Assembly (NCBI RefSeq): GCF_001302565.1
Contig: NZ_CP012750.1
Coordinates: 434,001-498,000 of the forward strand
Direction: 5' to 3'
Origin: Glutamicibacter halophytocola
Lineage (GTDB): Bacteria > Actinomycetota > Actinomycetes > Actinomycetales > Micrococcaceae
DNA: 64,000 nucleotides
The stretch's first letter is position 1. Each line of letters starts with the position of its first letter. The notes under the pieces are model-generated. The model saw only the letters and a program-made list of their open reading frames with translations, had not been told where the DNA came from and ran no database searches. The position numbers were made by a program, and so were the translations under genes. Positions 56,135 through 64,000 of this stretch are shown here, piece after piece.

Positions 56135-59100
56135 TCAGCGCCGGAAACGAATGCCTTGCGGCGTTGAATAGAATCCCGCGGCCAATAGTGCGATTCCCAC
56201 CGGATGGTCCAGGACTGGTTGTCCGTCCACGGTAGCGATGGCGATTTTCTCCACCTTGGCCGTGCGCAAAGCTGCCACCAAATGCGTGGCAATAATGTTC
56301 CACGACTCTTCAGCCAACTGGGCAAAGGTCAACACGGTGCGACCGCCGCGCTCCAGATAGAAGCACAGCTGGCCATCCAGCAAGCCCACAATGGCCCCGG
56401 CTTTGCGCCCGGGGCGGTGCCCGGTTTGCGTGGCTGGCCAGCCCAGCGCCGCACCGTAGGGATTCGCCGGGTCGGTCGACGCAAGCACCTGGGCCACAGG
56501 CTGCCGGCGCGGGTCATCGGAAAGCTGATAAGCGCGCAAACGGTCAATGGTGGTGGAAGTGGAAAACTGGGCGGCCCCCAGTTTTTCGACGAAATAGCCC
56601 CGCCGCGCATGACCGGCTTCTTCCAGCTTGGACAGGATCCGGTAGAGCTGGCCGAAACCTCCGGGCACTGCTTCGGCCGCGACCGAGCCGCGGGTGAGCA
56701 CTCCGTAGCGTTCCAGCATGATCTCGGCTGTGGCATGGGCTGAAATGGTTGGATCTGCCACCGGCTGGGGGAGCAGCGACCATCGTGCGGAACCACGCGG
56801 GCCACGCATGGGGGATCCCCCGTGGTCCTGGGCCAAGCGGTTGAGACCCGAGAGGCGATTGAGCCTGGCAGCCCGAGCCCGCGGCGCCGGCTTGGCAATC
56901 TTGTGCGCAGTGCTTCCGCCCGCCAGGTAACCGCGAATCGGTGCCAGAGTGTCGGGAGAAATGAAACCCGCCCAGAAAAGCCGCCAGCATGACTCCGCAA
57001 TATCGACGGCGCTCACTGGAGGCTTATCGGGATGGTGGATCCGGGCGGCGAGCTCCTCGGCAAAGTAGGCGCCTGTTGATTCAAAGGCTTCGAGCACGCG
57101 CAGATCCAGTGCCTGCAAATCGCTGGAATCAGGTGCTGGCAGGGAGAGCGCGGCGTGTTCGGCGGTATGCAATGACAACCAGCCATCCTTGCCTCCGGCC
57201 GCACCGGCACCGCACACCAGGACATCTCCTGCACTGCACAGCTCATCCAGCCAAGAGCTCTGGTACCCCTTGAGCCGGGCAGGAAGAATGAAGGATTCCA
57301 GCGCCGAGGCAGGCACCTCGGCCCCGGCCAGCTGGGCGACGACTTCATAGAGGCCGTCAGCGCCGCTGAGCGTTGAGCCCACCTGCTGCCAAGCAGGAAG
57401 GAACCGGGCGTAGGTGTTCTGGTCAACTGGCTCCACTTCGGCGCGGAGGGCGGCCAAGGACCTGGTGCGGATGGTGCGCAGCACCTGGACATCGCAGTAT
57501 TCATCACCGCTAATGCCTTCGGGAACAAGTTCCACCGGGCGGAACGCGCCGACCGACAGCCGGCCGGCGGCTACCAATTGGTCGAGTATGGGCCGCAGCA
57601 CCGCAACGCCGAGTGAAAGCTCGGCGGCAATTTCAGTGAGCGTAAACGGAACATGGGTGCGGGCGAAGCGCGAGATGAGGTCCTGGATGGGGTCCGTCGC
57701 TGGCTCCAGGAATGCGGCAGGAATTCCTGTGGGCAACGGGGTGCCCAGGGCATCACGCAACTTGCCGGCATCCTCGATCGCCGCGTAGGCCAAGGACCCG
57801 CCGTGGCGCAGGGTAAAGGCCCGCCGGGTGGCAACCAGGGCCTCGGCATGTTCCCGGGCCATTGCTGGGTCCAGCGGCGCGCTGTCATCATTCGGATCAC
57901 GCAGCCGAGTGGCCAGCTGTTCAATAGCCAACGGGCCCAACAAGCGCAGCAGGTCGGCTGCGCCTTCCATGCCGGCCAGGCGCCGGTTTTCCGCCCGGTA
58001 CTGCAACTGTTCCTGCAACCCGGTGATGACCTGAGGATCCAGGATTTCACGCACATCATTGCGGCCTAGCAATTCACCAAGCAGCACCGGGTCCAGGCTC
58101 AGCGCTGCCGCGCGGCGCTCAGCCAGCGGTGCGTCGGATTCGTAGAGGAACTGTGCAACATAGCCGAAGAGCAGGGACTGGGCGAAAGGCGAAGGCAGCT
58201 CGGTGGTGACTTCCACCAGCCGGATCGCGCGCGACGAGACCTTGGACAGAATCGAAGACAGGGCCGGCAGATCATAAACGTCGTTCAGGCATTCGCGCAC
58301 GGTTTCAAGGATGATCGGGAAGTCCGGGTAATTCCGGGCGACATCAAGCAGCTGGCTGGCCCGCTGGCGTTGCTGCCACAAGGGGGTGCGCTTGCTTGGA
58401 TTGATCCGGGGCAGCAGCAAGGCTCTTGCCGCGCACTCGCGGAAACGGGAGGCGAACAATGCAGAATTCGCCACCTGCGAGGTGACCACGTCGATGATTT
58501 CATCGGCTTCAAAAGCAAAAAGGTCTGCTCCCGGTGCTTGGTCATCCATGGCCGGAATGCGCAGCACAATGCCATCATCGGCGGCCATCGCCGAAGCATC
58601 CAGTCCCCAGCGTTCGCGCACCCGCGCACCCACGGCCAGTGCCCACGGGGCATGGACAGCCAGGCCGAAGGGCGAATGCAGGATGACCCGCCAATCGCCG
58701 AGCTCATCGTGGAAACGCTCGATCACGAAGTTCTGGTGGTTGGGCACCTGGCCGGTGGCCCGGCGCTGCTCTCCCAGATAGTTCAAGAGGTTATTGGCGG
58801 CGAAGTCATCCAGTCCGCCGGTGCGCAAAACCGCAGATGCCTCGGTGCGTTCGCTGGCCAGCAAGCTGGTGGTGAATTCGCCCAGGGCCGAGCCAAGTTC
58901 CACCGGGCGGCCCAGCCCATCGCCGTGCCAGAACGGCAGCTTTCCGGGTTGGCCGAAGGCCGGGGTGACCAGCACGCGGTCATGGGTGATGTCTTCGATG
59001 CGCCAGCTGGTCGCGCCCAGGGCAAAAACGTCCCCGACCCGCGACTCGTAGACCATTTCCTCGTCCAGCTCGCCCACGCGCTTGGGAGCCTTGTCATCCT

Positions 59101-60799
59101 CGGCGCCGGCGAGGAAGACGCCGAAGAGCCCGCGGTCCGGGATGGTGCCGCCGGAAATGACCGCGAGGCGTTGCGCCCCGGGGCGGGCGCTGAGCGTGCC
59201 GGCATCGCGATCCCAGATCAGCCGTGGTTTGAGGGTGGCGAATTCATCCGAGGGGTATTTGCCCGAGAGCATGTCCAAGGTGGCCATATAGGCGCTGCGC
59301 GGAAGCTGCTCATAGGGCGCGCACCGGCGTACCGTCTCGAACCACTTCTCGACTTCCAGGTCTTCCATGGCCACCGCGGCCAGGGTCTGCTGGGCCAGCA
59401 CATCCAGCGGGTTGGCCGGGATGACCATCTTCTCGATGGATCCTTGGCGCATTCGCGTGACCACCAGCGCGGTGGAGAGCAGATCCGCACGGTGCTTGGG
59501 GAAGAAGATGCCCTGGGAGACCGAACCTACCTGGTGCCCGGCACGGCCTACACGCTGCAGTCCGGAGGAGACGGAATTGGGGGATTCGACTTGGATGACC
59601 AGATCCACCAGGCCCATGTCGATGCCTAGTTCCAGCGAGCTGGTGGCCACCACCGCACGCAGGTTGCCCAGCTTCAGATCCTCTTCGATCTGGGCGCGCG
59701 CGTCCTTGGAGACCGAGCCGTGGTGGGCACGGGCCAGCAGGGGTGCTTCCGGATTTGAGGCCGCGGTAGAGCCGGCCTGGGCCATCATCGCCGCCGGGGT
59801 CGAGGTGGAAGCATCTTCGGTGCTGAATCCCTCGCGCTCGGCATAGATCTCGTTGAGCCGCCCGGTGAGGCGCTCGGCCAGCCGGCGGGAGTTGGCGAAG
59901 ATGATGGTGGAATGGTTTTCCAGCACCAGATCCACCAGCTGGTTTTCGACGTGGGGCCAAATGCTCGCCGAGGCGGCAGGAGAGGATCCCGGTCCAAGAT
60001 CGTGGGCGCCGGCAGCCGAAGGCAGATCGGTCATGTCCTCCACGGGGACGCGCACGGCTAGTTCCCACTTCTTGGTGGAGGGCGGACGCACGATATTCAC
60101 CGGGGCAGACCCTGCCAGGAAGCGGGCGACCTCTTCGGGCGGTTCCACCGTGGCTGAGAGCCCGATGCGCTGGGCCGGGGCGGGCAGCAGCGCATCGAGG
60201 CGTTCCAAGGACAAGGCCAAATGGGTGCCGCGCTTGGTATTGGCGATGGCGTGGACCTCGTCGATGATGACCGTATGCACCTGGGCCAAGGTTTTTCGTG
60301 CCTGGCTGGTGAGCATCAAGTACAGGGACTCGGGCGTGGTGATCAGGATTTCGGGCGGGTCCTTGAGCAGCTTGCGCCGGTCATTAGCCGGGGTGTCTCC
60401 CGAGCGCACGCCCACCGAAACCGAAGGCTGGGACAGTCCCATCTCGTGCGCGGTGGCGCGGATGCCGGCCAGCGGGGAGCGCAGGTTGCGCTCAACGTCC
60501 ACCCCGAGGGCTTTCAGCGGAGAAATATAGAGGACTTTGGTGCCATTGCCTGCCGGGTGATCGGCATCGGATTCCATTCCCGGCAATGCTGGAGCATCGA
60601 GTTCTGCATGATGCAGCCGGTCCAGGGCCCAGAGGAATGCGGCCAGGGTTTTGCCGGAGCCGGTCGGCGCAATGACCAGGGTGTGCTTCCCGTCGGAGAT
60701 GGATTCCCAGGCTCCGCTCTGCGCAACCGTGGGCGCAGAGAAGACATCGGTGAACCACTTGCGGGTGGCCGCGCCAAACCGGGAAAGCACATCACTCAT
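56135..60799 (-). CDS. lhr: Lhr-type large helicase
   Basis: A 1554-residue superfamily 2 ATPase that tracks 3' to 5' on DNA. Walker A is APTGSGKT at about residues 44-51, the DEVH box is in VIIDEVHAIANTKRG near residue 185, and motif VI (QRVGRAGH) lies near residue 490. The remaining thousand residues hold the winged-helix, beta-barrel and DUF1998-like Lhr C-terminal domain of the long actinobacterial form. The ATG at 60799 (MSDVLSRFGAATRKW) is the family start. It is the first gene of the lhr-nei2-rluA unit, which suggests a role in oxidative or alkylation damage repair. Confidence 0.93.
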   Translation of the reverse strand: MSDVLSRFGAATRKWFTDVFSAPTVAQSGAWESISDGKHTLVIAPTGSGKTLAAFLWALDRLHHAELDAPALPGMESDADHPAGNGTKVLYISPLKALGVDVERNLRSPLAGIRATAHEMGLSQPSVSVGVRSGDTPANDRRKLLKDPPEILITTPESLYLMLTSQARKTLAQVHTVIIDEVHAIANTKRGTHLALSLERLDALLPAPAQRIGLSATVEPPEEVARFLAGSAPVNIVRPPSTKKWELAVRVPVEDMTDLPSAAGAHDLGPGSSPAASASIWPHVENQLVDLVLENHSTIIFANSRRLAERLTGRLNEIYAEREGFSTEDASTSTPAAMMAQAGSTAASNPEAPLLARAHHGSVSKDARAQIEEDLKLGNLRAVVATSSLELGIDMGLVDLVIQVESPNSVSSGLQRVGRAGHQVGSVSQGIFFPKHRADLLSTALVVTRMRQGSIEKMVIPANPLDVLAQQTLAAVAMEDLEVEKWFETVRRCAPYEQLPRSAYMATLDMLSGKYPSDEFATLKPRLIWDRDAGTLSARPGAQRLAVISGGTIPDRGLFGVFLAGAEDDKAPKRVGELDEEMVYESRVGDVFALGATSWRIEDITHDRVLVTPAFGQPGKLPFWHGDGLGRPVELGSALGEFTTSLLASERTEASAVLRTGGLDDFAANNLLNYLGEQRRATGQVPNHQNFVIERFHDELGDWRVILHSPFGLAVHAPWALAVGARVRERWGLDASAMAADDGIVLRIPAMDDQAPGADLFAFEADEIIDVVTSQVANSALFASRFRECAARALLLPRINPSKRTPLWQQRQRASQLLDVARNYPDFPIILETVRECLNDVYDLPALSSILSKVSSRAIRLVEVTTELPSPFAQSLLFGYVAQFLYESDAPLAERRAAALSLDPVLLGELLGRNDVREILDPQVITGLQEQLQYRAENRRLAGMEGAADLLRLLGPLAIEQLATRLRDPNDDSAPLDPAMAREHAEALVATRRAFTLRHGGSLAYAAIEDAGKLRDALGTPLPTGIPAAFLEPATDPIQDLISRFARTHVPFTLTEIAAELSLGVAVLRPILDQLVAAGRLSVGAFRPVELVPEGISGDEYCDVQVLRTIRTRSLAALRAEVEPVDQNTYARFLPAWQQVGSTLSGADGLYEVVAQLAGAEVPASALESFILPARLKGYQSSWLDELCSAGDVLVCGAGAAGGKDGWLSLHTAEHAALSLPAPDSSDLQALDLRVLEAFESTGAYFAEELAARIHHPDKPPVSAVDIAESCWRLFWAGFISPDTLAPIRGYLAGGSTAHKIAKPAPRARAARLNRLSGLNRLAQDHGGSPMRGPRGSARWSLLPQPVADPTISAHATAEIMLERYGVLTRGSVAAEAVPGGFGQLYRILSKLEEAGHARRGYFVEKLGAAQFSTSTTIDRLRAYQLSDDPRRQPVAQVLASTDPANPYGAALGWPATQTGHRPGRKAGAIVGLLDGQLCFYLERGGRTVLTFAQLAEESWNIIATHLVAALRTAKVEKIAIATVDGQPVLDHPVGIALLAAGFYSTPQGIRFRR

Positions 60800-61029
60800 G
60801 GAATCGATACTACGTTCTCGGCAGGACAGTTCGAGAACGGCATTCCTGCGAACGCTGGGTATTGGCAGACCCAGCGCATTTTGGCTTCTGGCGCAGAAGT
60901 TCCTGCACAGGGTTTTTCCCGGGCCGAGCCTGCCCTTCGCCGGAGGCACCTTGGGCTCTTCCTGCAGCACTTCCTAATGGGACGCGGTCATATTTCGGCG
61001 TTCGAATCGTGGAGAGGTAGCGTTGAAGG

Positions 61030-61485
61030 ATGCTCGAGCTAGTGCGTGCAACAGGCATCGATAGTGCAGAAGTTTCAGAGTTCCTGCGCATCGCTGACCT
61101 CACGCTGAGCGGGCTTGATTCACCGAATGTGCATTTGTGGATCTTGCGGGATGCAACAACGGACCGCATTGTCGCCACCACTGGATTTGAAAGCAGCGAA
61201 GACGGCCTGCATGCACTAATCCGAAGCGTCGCGGTGGCTCCCGAGCTGCGCGGCGGCGGCATCGGATTGGAACTTGCACAATTTGCGATGGATCGAGCTG
61301 TCGAAGCTGGAGCAAAACAAGCGTGGCTGTTTAGCCGCAGGTCCGGTCCGTTTTGGCAGAAAGCTGGATTCAGTTCAGCAGACACGAAGGATCTTGCCGT
61401 GGCCCTGGCTTCGACGCACCAGGTGCAACTCTTTGCTGAAACAGGCCAGCTTGAACGTGAGGTTGCCTGGAGCCGGCAGCTCTAG
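61030..61485 (+). CDS. GNAT-family acetyltransferase (ArsN-like)
   Basis: A 151-residue N-acetyltransferase. RSVAVAPELRGGGIGLELAQFAMDRAVEAGAKQAWLF holds the acetyl-CoA loop R-G-G-G-I-G and the beta5 strand; FWQKAGFSS is motif B. The overall pattern resembles ArsN-type small-molecule acetyltransferases, but no arsenic gene is near. Substrate unknown. It diverges from lhr. Confidence 0.85.
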   Translation: MLELVRATGIDSAEVSEFLRIADLTLSGLDSPNVHLWILRDATTDRIVATTGFESSEDGLHALIRSVAVAPELRGGGIGLELAQFAMDRAVEAGAKQAWLFSRRSGPFWQKAGFSSADTKDLAVALASTHQVQLFAETGQLEREVAWSRQL

Positions 61486-61719
61486 GGGAATCACTTCGGC
61501 ACAGAATCGCACTCGAACTCAAACCCAATGTGTCGGCGGCCTGCGGGCAATGAACCGCGTATCTCACGTTCGGATACCGGTTGTACCGCAACGGAATTGG
61601 CCGGGAATTCTACGAGGATGCTTAGCGAGCATTGCTGACTCAAGAATGGCCGGATATGAATTCCTATGAGGAAGCAAAATCCCGCGTGAATAAAGTAGTT
61701 ATTGTCCGGGCCAGAACGT

Positions 61720-62292
61720 TCAGCATCGCGACCAGGTGATCTCATCAAGACTCAGGCGTTCTCGACTGGTACCGGGCGCTTCTACTTCATCTGCGCAGGG
61801 GTCTGCGGTACCGAACGCGGTTATCGACGTTACCTCCCAGTGAGATGGCACGGCGAAGTCCGAGCCGATTCCGTCGCGGTCAAAGGCGCGGAACTGATGA
61901 GCCGCCAAGCCCATCGATAGGCCTTGAACTGTCATATGAGCGACTGCCTGTCCAAGGTCGTAGCGCGCAAACTCTGAATACTCCCAATCTTCAGTGCCTT
62001 CAACGAAGATATGTGCCAGATTCACTACCAGCAGCGAAGCGCTCGGAGCCCACAGAGATGAACTACGCGCCAAACGGCGCAGTATTTGCTCATGGTTTGC
62101 ATCGCCTCGTCGAGCAACAATGAATTTCCAGGGCTGTGAATTTCCAGCCGACGGCGCACGTCGAGCCGCTTCCAACAGCACGTCGATTTCGATGCTTGTC
62201 ACAGTGGATTCGGGGTCGAATTGCACTGGGCTGAAACGGCCTGCTAACGCTGGGTGCAGGGCTGGATCGGCCGGGACGGGGCATTTGTTCAT
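61720..62292 (-). CDS. Nitroreductase-family flavoprotein
   Basis: A 190-residue FMN-dependent oxidoreductase. LEAARRAPSAGNSQPWKFIV is the family signature (A-P-S-A-x-N-x-Q-P-W), and VQGLSMGLAAHQFRAFD near residue 130 is the second conserved stretch. I use the ATG at 62292, since GGAG lies 9 nt upstream; a longer start at 62301 overlaps that site. Substrate unknown (nitro compounds, quinones or a metabolite). Confidence 0.85.
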   Translation of the reverse strand: MNKCPVPADPALHPALAGRFSPVQFDPESTVTSIEIDVLLEAARRAPSAGNSQPWKFIVARRGDANHEQILRRLARSSSLWAPSASLLVVNLAHIFVEGTEDWEYSEFARYDLGQAVAHMTVQGLSMGLAAHQFRAFDRDGIGSDFAVPSHWEVTSITAFGTADPCADEVEAPGTSRERLSLDEITWSRC

Positions 62293-62493
62293 GTTCTTCA
62301 TTCTCCAGCAGCTCATAGCCTGGGCGGCGAAGCTATCGAGTGGTACTCCCGCCGCAAGGCCGCTACGCGATACCACCTGGTCAACGTGGATTTAGTTGAG
62401 ATAACGGCAGTGGTAGGCACTGGCGTTGATTCTTGTTCTTGGTGTTTGGCAAGGTCGAACGCGCAAGATCATCGACCGCCACGTAGTGTCCGC

Positions 62494-63102
62494 TCAGCGT
62501 TTTTTCGAGAGCCGAAGATCCAACCCGCTGCGAACTTGGGGCCACTCAGAGGCAATAATCGAGAAATAGACGGTGTCTCGAAGTGAACCATCGGCCATAC
62601 GGCTTGTTGAACGCAAGACGCCATCCTGTTTTGCACCCAGACGGGCAATTGCGGCTCTGGACTGCATATTCATCCAGTGCGTGCTGAAGGCCACGGCGAC
62701 GCATTCCAGGGTTTCAAATGCGTGGGCCAGCAGCAGCCGCTTGCTATCGGGATTAGTTCCCGTTCCTTGCACGCTGGCTGCATTCCAAGTGTAGCCGATC
62801 TCCAAGCGTGGCAGCTCAGCGTCAATGTCGCAGTACGTGGTCATCCCGATGATCTTTCCGGGTTCACCAGTCACTGGATCATTCAGCCGTGTCGTGAAGG
62901 GAAGCATGGATCCGGCTTCTTGCATTGATAAGCGACGCTGGATTTCGCTGCGCATTTCTTCGGGACGGGGCACAGCGGTGTACCAAAGATTCCAAAGTTC
63001 ACCATCGCAGGCGGCATCGACAAGCCCGTCATGATGGTTCTCGCTTAGCGGTTCGAGAGTGACATATTTTCCGCGCAGGGTTACTGGATTGAGCCTAGCC
63101 AT
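62494..63102 (-). CDS. RimJ/RimL-like GNAT acetyltransferase
   Basis: A 202-residue acetyltransferase. LRGKYVTLEPLSENHHDGLVDAA is the RimJ/RimL opening, LEIGYTWNAASVQGTGTNPDSKRLLLAHAFE contains the acetyl-CoA loop with G-T-G-T-N-P, and NMQSRAAIARLGAKQDGVLR is the signature of this group. Proteins of the type acetylate N-terminal amines or small amines; the substrate is unknown. It is followed on the minus strand by the nitroreductase gene, 200 bp apart. Confidence 0.85.
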   Translation of the reverse strand: MARLNPVTLRGKYVTLEPLSENHHDGLVDAACDGELWNLWYTAVPRPEEMRSEIQRRLSMQEAGSMLPFTTRLNDPVTGEPGKIIGMTTYCDIDAELPRLEIGYTWNAASVQGTGTNPDSKRLLLAHAFETLECVAVAFSTHWMNMQSRAAIARLGAKQDGVLRSTSRMADGSLRDTVYFSIIASEWPQVRSGLDLRLSKKR

Positions 63103-63299
63103 AACCTCACTTTAGCTTCCCTGTGCTCCAACCGTGCCTGTGCAGTTTCGGGGCCCCGCTCCGCAGGCAGTGGCAATGATCTTTCGCCCGTGAGCCAGGT
63201 TTCAGCGACCGTCAAGACGGCAGGACTTGTTGATCCTGGCTCGGGATGGACTCTGACTTTTAAACATGGCCACCTGTCCGCGGATGGCGGTGCCTTTAC

Positions 63300-63599
63300 C
63301 TAATTTGCGGTAATTTCCCGAAGCGCGGCTACGTGGCCAACATAGGCTCGACGGCCAGCCGTGGTTAGCGATACTCTCACGTGGCTGCGGCCCAGTTTCG
63401 TGAACCGTTCAATATCAACGTAACCGGCGTCGCCCAGTTGCTTCAGGTGCTTGCTGAGCACCGAGTCAGCGACGCCCAGATTCTGTTTGAGATGCGCGAA
63501 TTCTGCCCAGTCAACCGGGGCAAGGCTCGCACATATCCGCAACCGTAATGGCGCGTGGATCAATTCATCAAATTGGGCTTTGCTAGTTGGCCTGGTCAT
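63300..63599 (-). CDS. Small winged-helix transcriptional regulator
   Basis: A 99-residue single-domain MarR/ArsR-like regulator (PF13601 winged-helix type). FDELIHAPLRLRICASLAPVDWAEFAHLKQNLGVADSVLSKHLKQLGDAGYVDIERF shows the recognition helix and wing, without metal-ligand cysteines. Such proteins often are encoded with a membrane partner; here the upstream membrane gene overlaps it by 17 bp. 63103-63299 upstream of the acetyltransferase gene holds no gene. Confidence 0.85.
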   Translation of the reverse strand: MTRPTSKAQFDELIHAPLRLRICASLAPVDWAEFAHLKQNLGVADSVLSKHLKQLGDAGYVDIERFTKLGRSHVRVSLTTAGRRAYVGHVAALREITAN

Positions 63600-63978
63600 T
63601 GCCGTCCTCGACGCGAGCCCTGTTATAGGCGGCCTGCATCTTGGTCACCAAAAACATGGCACTGATGAACGTGACAAGAATCTTCGCAAGAACTTCATCC
63701 ACCTGGGTTGCTTCCCAGAACCTGAGGCAATTGATCAGCAGAATGCAGAGAAAGAAGTATCCTGCGTAAGCGCCCGTCAGAAGATGCGGGCTATTGATCA
63801 ATGAACGCGGCTTGGCTCGACCACGCTGGGCCAAGGCATACCAGGCAATCAATGGAAGATAGAGCAACACGAGCCAATAAGCCCGGGGTGGATAGGCCTG
63901 GCACAACGTGAAGACGAAAGCTGAGACTGCGATAACGCTGGTGAGCAATCCACGCGGATTCCCGGACGCTTTGACCAT
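63583..63978 (-). CDS. Small membrane protein coupled to the winged-helix regulator
   Basis: A 131-residue protein with four hydrophobic helices (about residues 13-28, 34-50, 68-88, 95-115). AAGG lies 4 nt before the ATG at 63978. Its end overlaps the start of the winged-helix regulator by 17 bp, so the two are translationally coupled. In other Actinobacteria a similar membrane-protein plus small wHTH pair is common; function unknown. Confidence 0.72.
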   Translation of the reverse strand: MVKASGNPRGLLTSVIAVSAFVFTLCQAYPPRAYWLVLLYLPLIAWYALAQRGRAKPRSLINSPHLLTGAYAGYFFLCILLINCLRFWEATQVDEVLAKILVTFISAMFLVTKMQAAYNRARVEDGNDQAN

Positions 63979-64000
63979 CTGCCTTGAATCGTGTGCGACA

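Overview
The window looks like a chromosomal segment of a fairly high-GC actinobacterium, most likely Micrococcaceae (Arthrobacter/Glutamicibacter type). The signs are the protein families present (RamB-type regulator, an Lhr helicase with an Nei-type glycosylase, an HspR-type HAIR element at a Clp ATPase, actinobacterial-style TGT), frequent GTG/TTG starts, and long hairpin terminators between convergent genes. The genus is inferred; no rRNA is present. I see no prophage, insertion sequence or CRISPR array.

Left part (1-12.3 kb): the 3'-truncated dnaX, glutamyl-Q tRNA(Asp) synthetase and the SRP RNA lie in a row on the minus strand, followed by a DUF222/HNH protein and a tRNA-Ser(GGA) on the plus strand. 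Next come a VOC protein, a 2-oxoglutarate/Fe(II) oxygenase, a LytR_C protein with a small conserved partner, a DsbA/FrnE oxidoreductase, a YoaK/DUF1275 gene broken by an in-frame stop, a ProY-like permease, a histidine phosphatase and a lipase-like hydrolase.

12.3-20 kb: the glyoxylate shunt, aceA then aceB on the minus strand, with near-identical direct repeats upstream of aceA and a RamB-family regulator about 2 kb away. Downstream of aceB a 56-bp perfect repeat carrying a terminator hairpin occurs twice and brackets a small membrane-protein gene.

20-29.6 kb: small hydrolases and a lipoprotein, a ClpC-type ATPase with a HAIR-like operator, then a LuxR-type response regulator diverging from a 62-residue secreted peptide and a membrane histidine kinase. 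This peptide plus two-component cassette is the most interesting unit of the window.

29.6-42.9 kb: a D-amino acid dehydrogenase-like oxidase, an epimerase-like protein, a GT87 membrane glycosyltransferase, an SOS-box-preceded umuDC pair whose UmuD lacks both catalytic residues, a GH3 lipoprotein, a large secreted subtilase, an FBP zinc-finger protein and a pyridoxine kinase.

42.9-64 kb: a TetR regulator with a 26-bp perfect palindrome, a queuosine-precursor transporter close to tRNA-guanine transglycosylase (a salvage pair), an ABC exporter, FUSC and MFS transporters, an SDR enzyme, an lhr-nei2-rluA repair/RNA operon, and acetyltransferase, nitroreductase and small regulator genes at the right end.
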